Assembly: GCF_002266435.3 (NCBI RefSeq)
Contig: NZ_CP029426.2
Location: forward strand, 2,758,001-2,822,000
Source: Bradyrhizobium amphicarpaeae
Lineage (GTDB): Bacteria; Pseudomonadota; Alphaproteobacteria; Rhizobiales; Xanthobacteraceae
Length of the DNA: 64,000 nucleotides
Direction: 5' to 3'
Each line of letters opens with the position of its first letter. Positions within the stretch are counted from its first letter, which is position 1. Below the pieces are notes generated by a model. That model was not told where the DNA came from, searched no databases, and worked only from the letters and a program-made list of their open reading frames with translations. Positions 16,856 through 24,493 of this stretch are shown here, piece after piece. The position numbers were made by a program, and so were the translations under genes.

Positions 16856-17605
16856 ATGCGGCTACAGGGGCGCACGGCCATCATCACCGGCGCGGGCTCG
16901 GGTATCGGCCGCGCCAGCGCCAAGCTGTTTGCGGAGGAGGGGGCGCGTCTTGCGCTCGTCGATCGCGATGCAGAGGGCCTCGAGGAAACACTGAACCTTG
17001 TGGGAGAGGCAACGACACATGTCGGTGACGTCGGTGATGCCGATCTGGCGGAGTCCGTCGTCGCGGCTGTCGTGGCCATGCACGGCCGGCTCGACGTCCT
17101 GATGACCGCGGCCGGATTCTCCGTCGGCGGCACGGTGCTGACGACGAGCGTGGACGATTGGGATGCCGTGTTCCGCGCCAATGTCGGCGGCACCTGGCTG
17201 TGGGCGCGAGCCGCGGTGCCGCGGATGCAGCAGCAGAAGCGCGGCTCGATCATCACGCTGGCGTCGCAGCTTGCGATTGCCGGCGGCAAGGGCAACAGCG
17301 CCTACATCGCCGCCAAGGGCGCCATCGTCAGCCTGACGCGGACGATGGCAGTGGATTTCGCCATCGACGGCATTCGCGTCAACGCCATCGCGCCGGGGGC
17401 GATCGATACGCCGATGCTTCGCCGCAGCTTTGCCCGGCACAAGAATTCGGACGAGGTGCGCGAAGCGTCCCGCAACCGGCATGCCATGAAGCGGTTCGGC
17501 GTGGCCGAGGAGATCGCGCAGACCGCTTTGCATCTGGCGAGCGATGCCTCCTCGTTCACGACCGGCACGGTGATGGTGGTCGACGGAGGCTGGCTCGCGG
17601 CATGA
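16856..17605 (+). CDS. Short-chain dehydrogenase/reductase
   Basis: A 249-residue classical SDR. It has TGAGSGIGRAS at the N-terminus, a variant of the NNAG motif (TAAGF) near residue 85, and YIAAKGA as the catalytic Tyr-x-x-x-Lys. The C-terminal block is GTVMVVDGGWLA. It uses NAD(P)H to oxidise or reduce an alcohol or ketone. It starts one base after the preceding gene and overlaps the following FAD oxidoreductase gene by four bases, so the three redox genes are one translational unit. Substrate cannot be inferred beyond its membership in the hydantoin block. Confidence 0.85.
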   Translation: MRLQGRTAIITGAGSGIGRASAKLFAEEGARLALVDRDAEGLEETLNLVGEATTHVGDVGDADLAESVVAAVVAMHGRLDVLMTAAGFSVGGTVLTTSVDDWDAVFRANVGGTWLWARAAVPRMQQQKRGSIITLASQLAIAGGKGNSAYIAAKGAIVSLTRTMAVDFAIDGIRVNAIAPGAIDTPMLRRSFARHKNSDEVREASRNRHAMKRFGVAEEIAQTALHLASDASSFTTGTVMVVDGGWLAA

Positions 17606-19038
17606 GTGAGGCGCTGACCAAACTTGAAGCGGACATTCGCGCCGATCTCGCCATGATCGCGCATCCCCACGCCGCCTGGCTCGAACCGAAGATCGGGCCG
17701 GATGGCAACGCTGCACTGGACGTGCTCATCGTCGGCGCCGGCCAGTCCGGCATCGCCATCGGCTTCGGCCTGATGCGCTCCCGCGTCAGCAACATCCTGC
17801 TGATCGACAAGGCCGAGGAGGGCAAGGAGGGCCCCTGGCTGACCTATGCCCGCATGCCCACGCTGCGCAGCCCGAAGGATTATACGGGGCCCGACCTCGA
17901 TATCCCGAGCCTGACCTATCAGTCCTGGCATGAAGCCCGCTTCGGCAAGGAGAACTGGCAGACGCTGAACCTGATCCTCCGAGAGCATTGGGCAGAATAT
18001 CTGCTTTGGCTGCGGCGGACGATCGGCTTGCCGGTGCGTAACGGCTGCGAGCTTCTGGAGATCGCGCCTGCATCGAACGGCCTGCTTGCCGCGCGCGTGA
18101 AACGCGCCGATGCGATCGAGACGCTCTATGCCCGCAAGATCGTGCTGGCTAGCGGGCAGGAGGGCATGGGCGAGTGGATGATTCCGGAGCATTTGCGTGA
18201 TCTGCCGGCAGGCTCGGTCGCAACTGTCGCCGACGAGATCGACTTCGAAAGCCTCCGCGGCAAACGTGTTGCCGTGATCGGTGCCGGCGCATCCGCTTTC
18301 GACAATGCAGCGACCGCGCTGGAGGCAGGCGCCAGTGAGGTGCACCTGTTATGCCGCCGCGCGCAGATCCAGGTGATCCAACCCTACCGCTGGCTGACCT
18401 TCCGCGGTTTCCTGCGGCATCTGAGCGATCTCGACGATGCCTGGCGCTGGCGCTTCATGCGCACCATCCTCGACATGCGGGAAGGCTTCCCGCAGCCGAC
18501 CTATGATCGATGCGCGCGTCATGCCAATTTCGCCTTGCATGAAGGCGCGCCACTCGAAGCCGCGCGGGCGACCGGAAAAGGCATTGAATTGCAGACGCCG
18601 CGCGGCGCCATCGCGGCGGACTTCGTCATCTGCGGCACCGGCATCGACATGAACTTTGCCGCGCGCGACGAGCTCTCCGGTTTCGCCGGCAATATCGCGA
18701 CCTGGGCCGACCGCTACCGGCCGCCGGACAACGAGCGCAACGAACGGCTCGGCCGCTTCCCCTATCTCGCTGATGATTACGCCTTCACCGAGCGCGTGCC
18801 CGGAAAGACGCCCTGGATCTCCGACATCCATCTCTTCGCCATTGCGTCGACGATGAGCTTCGGCGCTTCGGGATCGTCCATCAATGCGATGACGACCGCA
18901 GTGCCGAAACTGGTGAACGGCCTGACGCGCGGCCTGTTTCGCGCGGATGTGGAACGGCACTGGGCCTCGCTCAGCGCGTACGACGTGCCGCAGGCCGTGG
19001 TTGCGCGGCCAGCGCGAAAAATGGAGGACTCGCGATGA
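17602..19038 (+). CDS. FAD/NAD(P)-dependent oxidoreductase, flavin monooxygenase-like
   Basis: A 478-residue protein with two Rossmann motifs, VGAGQSG (about residues 45-51) for FAD and IGAGASA (about 225-231) for NAD(P). This is the arrangement of flavin-containing monooxygenases and related disulfide-type oxidoreductases. Between them lies a region rich in Trp and Tyr (GPWLTYARM, YQSWHEARFG). I chose the ATG at 17602, which overlaps the preceding SDR stop, over upstream in-frame starts. It is the last gene of the hydantoin block before the transporters. It might hydroxylate the substrate before or after ring opening; this is inference. Confidence 0.8.
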   Translation: MSEALTKLEADIRADLAMIAHPHAAWLEPKIGPDGNAALDVLIVGAGQSGIAIGFGLMRSRVSNILLIDKAEEGKEGPWLTYARMPTLRSPKDYTGPDLDIPSLTYQSWHEARFGKENWQTLNLILREHWAEYLLWLRRTIGLPVRNGCELLEIAPASNGLLAARVKRADAIETLYARKIVLASGQEGMGEWMIPEHLRDLPAGSVATVADEIDFESLRGKRVAVIGAGASAFDNAATALEAGASEVHLLCRRAQIQVIQPYRWLTFRGFLRHLSDLDDAWRWRFMRTILDMREGFPQPTYDRCARHANFALHEGAPLEAARATGKGIELQTPRGAIAADFVICGTGIDMNFAARDELSGFAGNIATWADRYRPPDNERNERLGRFPYLADDYAFTERVPGKTPWISDIHLFAIASTMSFGASGSSINAMTTAVPKLVNGLTRGLFRADVERHWASLSAYDVPQAVVARPARKMEDSR

Positions 19039-19051
19039 TGATCCATTCGCC

Positions 19052-19090
19052 GCCGTGGCGAAGTGTCCACGGCAGTCTCCCATGAGACTG
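19052..19090 (+). terminator. Tandem stem-loops after the hydantoin block
   Basis: Two adjacent perfect hairpins. The first is GCCGTGG (19052-19058) / CCACGGC (19067-19073). The second is CAGTCTC (19073-19079) / GAGACTG (19084-19090) with a CCAT loop. A T-rich but interrupted stretch follows from about 19100. They probably end or attenuate the upstream operon. The second stem overlaps the -24 end of the sigma-54-like promoter described next. Confidence 0.5.
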
Positions 19091-19104
19091 GCGCGCAACT
19101 TGCT
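19089..19104 (+). promoter_or_regulatory. Candidate sigma-54 (-24/-12) promoter
   Basis: TGGCGCG-CAAC-TTGCT matches the sigma-54 consensus TGGCACG-N4-TTGC(A/T) at all positions but one. It has the required GG-N10-GC spacing (GG at 19090-19091, GC at 19102-19103). It lies 54 bases before the start of the solute-binding protein gene on the same strand. A sigma-54 promoter would fit nitrogen-limitation control through NtrC, although no enhancer site was identified. Confidence 0.55.
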
Positions 19105-19157
19105 TCTTTCTTGACCATCTTGCCGGCATTCCTGCTCTAAAATTCAAGGGAAAACGA

Positions 19158-20777
19158 ATGCGTTTTGTGTCTTTCAGGTCCGCGACCTCAGTTCTCGCCA
19201 CCACTGCGCTGTTGCTCGTCGCCACCGCGCCTTCGCAGGCCCAGACCAGGGCGGAAACGCTGCGCTATGTCACCGGCGCATCCGTCAACACGCTCGATCC
19301 AAACATCCCCGGCTCGACGCGCGAGTCCTTCGCGCTGAGCATGAGCACCTATGACCGGCTGGTGGCGTTCGGCCGCAAGCAGCTCAATGGCAAATGGGTG
19401 TTCGATCTCGACAAGATCACCGGCGAACTCGCCGAATCCTACGATGTCAGTCCCGACGGGTTGAAGCTCACCTTCCGCCTGCGCAAGGACGCAAAATTCC
19501 AGGACGGCTCGCCCGTCACGGCCGAGGACGTCAAATGGTCGCTCGATCGCTGCGTCACCGCACCGATCCTCGGCAAGGCGCAGCTGCTCACGGGCTCCCT
19601 GACCTCTGCGGATCAGTTCAAGGTGATCGATCCTCTCACGATCGAGGTGACGTTGCCCAAGCCCGACAAGCTCGCGCTGCCGAATCTCGCCACCGTCTAT
19701 CCCTTGATCATCAATTCGAAGCTGGCGAAGCAGCATGCCACCGCGGACGATCCCTGGGCCACCGCCTGGCTGAAGGAGAACACCGCAGGCAGCGGCGCCT
19801 ATGTGATCGAGAGCTTCAAGCCGGGCGAGCAGGTGATCATCAAGCGCAACGAGGCCTGGAATCGCGGCTCGCCCGACAAGCCGGCCTTCTTCAAGCGCGT
19901 GATCATCCAATCGGTGCCGGAGCCGGCGACCCGCGCCAATCTGGTCGAACGCGGCGATGCCGATCTCGTGGTCGATCTCCAGGCCAGCGACGTTCAGTCG
20001 CTCGAGGCCAAGGGCAAGCTCAAGGTGATCTCGACGCCGCAATACAATTCGATCACCTTCGTCTCGATGAACAACCAGATCCCGCCTTTCGACAACGTCA
20101 ATGTCCGCCGCGCCATCGCCGCGGCGCTGCCCTATGACGACATGTTCAAGGCCGCGCTGTTCGGCCGCGGCGCGCCGCTGTTCGGCGCGAGCTGGCCGGA
20201 CGGCAAGCCGCTGAACGGCATCTATCCGTTCCAGCAGCCGGTGAAGCTCGATCTCGACAAGGCCAAGGAATATCTCAAGGCCGCCGGGCTCCCCGAGGGC
20301 TTCTCGACCACCTTCAGCTTCAATGTCGGCCAGGCCTCGACCGCCGAACCAATGGCCGCGTTGGTTAAGGAATCGCTCGGCAAGATCGGCGTCAAGGTCG
20401 ACATCCAGAAGCTGCCGGATGCGCAGATGTCGACGCAGATCAACGAGAAGAAGCTGCCCTTCTTCACCGAGGGAATCGTCGCCTGGCTGCCGTCGACCGA
20501 TTATTTCTACCGCAACTTCTACACCGGCAATCAGCGCTGGAACTACTCGTCGATCAACAACCCGGACCTTGCCGCGATCGCGCAGGAAGCCCGGTTCGAG
20601 CCGGACAAGGCCAAATACGAAGAGGACGGCCGCAAGCTCAACGCGATGCATGCCGACCTGATGCCGCAAATCATGCTGTGGCAGCCGAACCAGGATGCGG
20701 TGATGGCGTCGTCGATCGAGGGTTACACCTACGAGTTCCATCGCCAGGTCGACTATCGCGACGTCAGCCGCAAGTGA
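19158..20777 (+). CDS. Peptide/nickel-type ABC importer solute-binding protein (family 5), system 1
   Basis: A 539-residue periplasmic binding protein of the DppA/OppA family. A Sec signal peptide covers about residues 1-29 (ending PSQAQ). The mature part has TLDPN near its start, FRLRKDAKFQDGSPVTAEDVKWSLDR (family 5 signature) and AYVIESFKPGEQVIIKRNEAW. It is the first gene of a four-gene importer (binding protein, two permeases, one double ATPase). A ribosome binding site AAGGGAA precedes the ATG. The neighbouring hydantoin genes suggest a small nitrogen compound or dipeptide as ligand, not proven. Confidence 0.88.
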   Translation: MRFVSFRSATSVLATTALLLVATAPSQAQTRAETLRYVTGASVNTLDPNIPGSTRESFALSMSTYDRLVAFGRKQLNGKWVFDLDKITGELAESYDVSPDGLKLTFRLRKDAKFQDGSPVTAEDVKWSLDRCVTAPILGKAQLLTGSLTSADQFKVIDPLTIEVTLPKPDKLALPNLATVYPLIINSKLAKQHATADDPWATAWLKENTAGSGAYVIESFKPGEQVIIKRNEAWNRGSPDKPAFFKRVIIQSVPEPATRANLVERGDADLVVDLQASDVQSLEAKGKLKVISTPQYNSITFVSMNNQIPPFDNVNVRRAIAAALPYDDMFKAALFGRGAPLFGASWPDGKPLNGIYPFQQPVKLDLDKAKEYLKAAGLPEGFSTTFSFNVGQASTAEPMAALVKESLGKIGVKVDIQKLPDAQMSTQINEKKLPFFTEGIVAWLPSTDYFYRNFYTGNQRWNYSSINNPDLAAIAQEARFEPDKAKYEEDGRKLNAMHADLMPQIMLWQPNQDAVMASSIEGYTYEFHRQVDYRDVSRK

Positions 20778-20805
20778 TAGCGTCGGCCGAAAGGAGCTCC
20801 GCAAG

Positions 20806-21840
20806 GTGGTGACCGGTCTCGGTGCAACGATGGTGCGGGCGGGCCGGCGGCTGTTGTCGTCGCTGCCGGCGCTGTTCGGCGTGCTGGTCTTCACCTTCTT
20901 GCTGATGCGTGTGCTGCCCGGGGACCCCGCGGTGTTCTTCGCCTCGGGGCCCAATGCCGGCAAGGAGGAGATCGAGCAGATCCGCAAGCAAATGGGGCTC
21001 GACAAATCGGTGCCGGAGCAGCTCGTGTTCTATCTCTCCGATATCGGCCGCGGCAATCTCGGCCGCTCCATGATGACCGGGCAGCCGGTGTTGAAGGATC
21101 TGCGCGAGCGGCTGCCGGCCTCGCTGGAGCTCACCTTCACCGCGCTCCTGATCGCATTGATTTTCGCGGTACCGCTCGGCGTGCTCGCGGCGCTCCGGCC
21201 GGGATCTGCGGTCGATCACGGCGTGCGGCTGTTCTGCGCGCTCGGCGTCTGCGTGCCGACCTTCGTGTCGGGCCTGCTGCTGATCTATGTCTTCTACTAT
21301 CTGCTCGGGCTTGCGCCTGATCCGACCGGGCGGATCGACGTCTTCACCTCGCTGCCGCCGCAGCATACGGGATTTCTCTCGATCGACTTCCTGCTCGCCA
21401 GCGATATCGAGGGGTGGTGGACGGCCTGCAAGCAATTGATCCTGCCGGCGGTGAGCATGGCGCTGTTCGTGATCGCGCCGCTGGCGCGGATCACACGGGC
21501 CTCGATGCTGGTCTCGCTCGGCAGCGACTTCGTGCGCACCGCGCGCTCGGTCGGATTGTCCTGGCGCAAGGTGGTCGTGACCTACGCCCTGCGCAATGCG
21601 ATCCTCCCCGTCATCACCATCGCCGGCATCGTGTTTTCGACCATGCTGGGCGCCAACGTGCTGGTGGAGAAGGTGTTCTCCTGGCCCGGCGTTGCCTCCT
21701 ATGCGCTCGATGCGCTGCTGTCCTCCGACTATGCGCCCGTGCAGGGCTTCGTGCTGCTGATGGCCAGCCTGTTCGTGCTGGTCAATCTGCTGGTGGACAT
21801 CTGCTACGGTATCGCCGATCCCAGGGTGTCGATCGGATGA
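20806..21840 (+). CDS. ABC importer permease, DppB type, system 1
   Basis: A 344-residue inner-membrane permease with about six transmembrane helices. The N-terminal helix region has FGVLVFTFLLMRVLPGDPA, the DppB/OppB hallmark. Near 240-260 is the EAA-type loop with RTARSVGLSWRKVVVTYALRNA, which docks the ATPase. I chose the GTG at 20806, about ten bases after an AAGGAG site. It overlaps the next permease gene by four bases. It pairs with the DppC-type permease to form the channel. Confidence 0.88.
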   Translation: MVTGLGATMVRAGRRLLSSLPALFGVLVFTFLLMRVLPGDPAVFFASGPNAGKEEIEQIRKQMGLDKSVPEQLVFYLSDIGRGNLGRSMMTGQPVLKDLRERLPASLELTFTALLIALIFAVPLGVLAALRPGSAVDHGVRLFCALGVCVPTFVSGLLLIYVFYYLLGLAPDPTGRIDVFTSLPPQHTGFLSIDFLLASDIEGWWTACKQLILPAVSMALFVIAPLARITRASMLVSLGSDFVRTARSVGLSWRKVVVTYALRNAILPVITIAGIVFSTMLGANVLVEKVFSWPGVASYALDALLSSDYAPVQGFVLLMASLFVLVNLLVDICYGIADPRVSIG

Positions 21841-22685
21841 CCAGCGCAACCTTCCGCCATTCGGTCTGGATCCTGCGCGGCAACCCGCTCACCGCAATTG
21901 CCGCGACCGGCGTGCTCCTGTTCGTGCTGGTTGCGATCGCCGGACCGTGGATCGTGCCTTACGATCCCGTGGCTTCCAATGTCTCGGAGGCCCTGCTGCC
22001 GCCGAGCGCGGCGCATATTGCCGGCACGGATCAGCTCGGGCGCGACGTGTTCAGCCGTCTCATCGTCGCCGCGGGTCTCGATCTTGCCATTGCGGTCTCG
22101 GCAGTCGGCATCTCCTTCGCGATCGGTGCAGTGGTCGGCTCGTTCTGCGGCTATGCCGGTGGCCGGCTCGATCGTGCCGTCGGCCGCTTCGTCGACGTGA
22201 TGATGGCCTTTCCGCTGTTCGTGCTGGCGATGGCGATGGTCGCAGCGCTCGGCAACCGGATCGAGAACATCGTGATCGCGACCGCGATCATCAATCTTCC
22301 CTTCTACATCCGCTTCGCGCGGGCCGAGGTCAACGTCCGCCGCAATGTCGGCTGGGTGGAGGCGGCGCGCGCCTGCGGCGAGAGCCATTTCTCGGTGGTG
22401 CTGCGCTTCCTGCTGCCGAATATCCTGCCGGCGATGGCGGTGCAGATTTCGCTCAACCTCGGCTGGGCCATCCTCAACGCGGCGGGCCTGTCCTTCATCG
22501 GCCTGGGCGTCAAGCCGCCGACGCCGGAATGGGGCATCATGGTCGCGGAAGGCGCGCGCTTCATCTCGACGGGGCGGTGGTGGCTGGTCGCCTTTCCCGG
22601 CCTGGCGCTGATGATGGCCGTGCTGTGCTTCAATCTGCTCGGGGACGGGATGCGGGACATTCTCGACCCCCGCATGCGCACATGA
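21837..22685 (+). CDS. ABC importer permease, DppC type, system 1
   Basis: A 282-residue inner-membrane permease. It has the DppC/OppC features PWIVPYDP near residue 40, GTDQLGRDVFSRL, and the cytoplasmic docking loop VEAARACGESHFSVVLRFLLPN. The C-terminus LLGDGMRDILDPRM is also typical. About five or six membrane helices are visible. The start ATG at 21837 overlaps the DppB-type stop and the end overlaps the ATPase start, so the system is translationally coupled throughout. Confidence 0.88.
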   Translation: MTSATFRHSVWILRGNPLTAIAATGVLLFVLVAIAGPWIVPYDPVASNVSEALLPPSAAHIAGTDQLGRDVFSRLIVAAGLDLAIAVSAVGISFAIGAVVGSFCGYAGGRLDRAVGRFVDVMMAFPLFVLAMAMVAALGNRIENIVIATAIINLPFYIRFARAEVNVRRNVGWVEAARACGESHFSVVLRFLLPNILPAMAVQISLNLGWAILNAAGLSFIGLGVKPPTPEWGIMVAEGARFISTGRWWLVAFPGLALMMAVLCFNLLGDGMRDILDPRMRT

Positions 22686-24352
22686 GCGAGGCCCTGCTCA
22701 GCATCGACGACCTTCACGTCGCGTTCTCGACGCGACGCGGCATGGTCGAGGCCGTCCGCGGCGTGACGCTGACGGTCGGGAAGGGCGAGATGCTTGGCCT
22801 CGTCGGCGAGAGCGGCTCGGGCAAGTCGGTGACCGGCTTTGCGACCACACGGCTATTGGACCCCGCCGGACGCGTGACCGGCGGCAGGATCCTGTTTCGC
22901 GGACAGGACGTGACGAAGCTTGGGGGAGACGACCTCCGTCAGCTCCAGGGCGCCGCGATGTCGATGATCTTTCAGAACCCGCGGGCCGCGCTCAATCCGA
23001 TCCGGGCGATCGGCTTGCAGATCGCGGACGCCATCCTCACCCACAAGCGTATCTCGAAAGACGCCGCGCGGGCCGAAGCGCTGGACCTGCTGCGCGCCGT
23101 TCAAATCCGCGAGCCCGAGGCGCGGATGAATGCCTATCCGCACGAGCTCTCCGGCGGCATGTGCCAGCGCGTCATGATCGCGATCGCGATCTCCTGCAAT
23201 CCGGCGCTGCTGATCGCGGACGAGCCCACCACCGGCCTCGACGTCACCACGCAGAAGGTTGTGATGGATCTTCTGGCAGACATTGCCGCCGCGCGCGGCA
23301 TGGCCACGATCCTGATCACGCATGATCTCGGGCTTGCCGCACGCTATTGCCGCCGCATCGCCGTGATGGAGCGCGGCCGCATCGTCGAGGAATCAGATCC
23401 CAGGACGCTCTTCTCCACGCCGCAGCACGCCTACACCAGGCGCCTCGTGGCGGCATCGCCGACCGCGACGTCGCGGATTGAAGACCTCGTGACGGAAGAG
23501 GAGCGGGAAGGCTACGCGGCCATGCTCGGCAAGCCGAGGCAGGAGCCCGCGTACGGAACGCCGCCGCTGCTCGAGGTGCGCGAGCTCGCCAAGCGCTTCG
23601 ACGAGGGCTCCGCGGCGGTCGCGGATTTCTCGATGACGATGGCCGGCGGCGAGAGCGTCGGCCTCGTCGGCGAGTCCGGCTCGGGCAAGAGCACGACGTC
23701 GCGGATGATCTGCCGCCTGATCGATCCGAGCGAAGGCGACATCGTGTTCGACGGGCAGTCGATCGGCCATGTGGCGTCGCGTGATTTCCATCGCTCGCCC
23801 TTGCGCAAAGACATCCAGATGGTCTTCCAGGATCCGAATGAGAGCCTCAACCCGCGGTTCACCGCGTTCGACTGCATCGCTCATCCCCTGACGCGTCTCG
23901 ACGGCATGCGGGCTGGCGACGCGCTGCGCACGCGGGTCGAGGAATGCGCCGAGCGCGTGGGACTGCCGCGCGATCTCCTGCCGCGGTTTCCGCACCAGCT
24001 CTCCGGCGGCCAGAAAGCCCGCGTCGGCATCGCGCGCGCCATCGCCTGCCGGCCGCGGCTCCTGGTGCTGGACGAGCCGACCGCAGCGCTCGATGTCTCG
24101 GTGCAGGCGGTGGTGCTGCAACTGCTTGACCGGCTCAGGCGCGAGAACGACATCGCGCTGCTGTTCGTCAGCCACGATCTCAACGTGGTGCGCATGCTCT
24201 GCGACCGCACCATCGTGCTGCGCAACGGCGCAATCGTCGAGCAGGGCGAGAGCCGGGCGCTGTTCGACAATCCGAAGACCGACTACACGCGCAAGCTGGT
24301 CGAGGCGATCCCCCATATCGACACCCGGCCGGCGCTGGCGGTTGCGCTTTGA
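22682..24352 (+). CDS. Fused double ABC ATPase (DppD-DppF type), system 1
   Basis: A 556-residue protein with two complete nucleotide-binding domains joined in one chain. The first has Walker A GESGSGKS near residue 41, LSGGMCQR signature and [12 protein letters not shown] Walker B. The second has GESGSGKS near 335, LSGGQKAR and LLVLDEPTAALD. It energises the two permeases of system 1. The neighbouring system 2 keeps the two ATPases as separate genes. The start at 22682 overlaps the permease stop. Confidence 0.9.
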   Translation: MSEALLSIDDLHVAFSTRRGMVEAVRGVTLTVGKGEMLGLVGESGSGKSVTGFATTRLLDPAGRVTGGRILFRGQDVTKLGGDDLRQLQGAAMSMIFQNPRAALNPIRAIGLQIADAILTHKRISKDAARAEALDLLRAVQIREPEARMNAYPHELSGGMCQRVMIAIAISCNPALLIADEPTTGLDVTTQKVVMDLLADIAAARGMATILITHDLGLAARYCRRIAVMERGRIVEESDPRTLFSTPQHAYTRRLVAASPTATSRIEDLVTEEEREGYAAMLGKPRQEPAYGTPPLLEVRELAKRFDEGSAAVADFSMTMAGGESVGLVGESGSGKSTTSRMICRLIDPSEGDIVFDGQSIGHVASRDFHRSPLRKDIQMVFQDPNESLNPRFTAFDCIAHPLTRLDGMRAGDALRTRVEECAERVGLPRDLLPRFPHQLSGGQKARVGIARAIACRPRLLVLDEPTAALDVSVQAVVLQLLDRLRRENDIALLFVSHDLNVVRMLCDRTIVLRNGAIVEQGESRALFDNPKTDYTRKLVEAIPHIDTRPALAVAL

Positions 24353-24405
24353 AGCCCCAGCCGGTCGATCTGCCGACGAGATGCCGCTGGCGAAGGCCCG
24401 GCTAG

Positions 24406-24421
24406 TGGCATACCATTTGCA
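24406..24421 (+). promoter_or_regulatory. Candidate sigma-54 (-24/-12) promoter
   Basis: TGGCATA-CCAT-TTGCA fits the degenerate sigma-54 pattern TGGCA(C/T)(A/G)-N4-TTGC(A/T) completely, with GG at 24407-24408 and GC at 24419-24420 (N10 spacing). It lies in the 141-base gap between the two importers, 72 bases before the second binding-protein ATG. Finding a second such element before the second importer strengthens both calls. Confidence 0.6.
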
Positions 24422-24493
24422 CGCTAATGGGCTCAGGTTTCACCTGCTCTCGGCCAAATACGGCCGGCATCACGGCACTACTGGGAGGATTTC

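Noticed and set aside
19052..19090. The tandem hairpins considered as ends of an insertion element.
   Set aside because: They are two independent stem-loops, not terminal repeats, and no transposase or target-site duplication is nearby.
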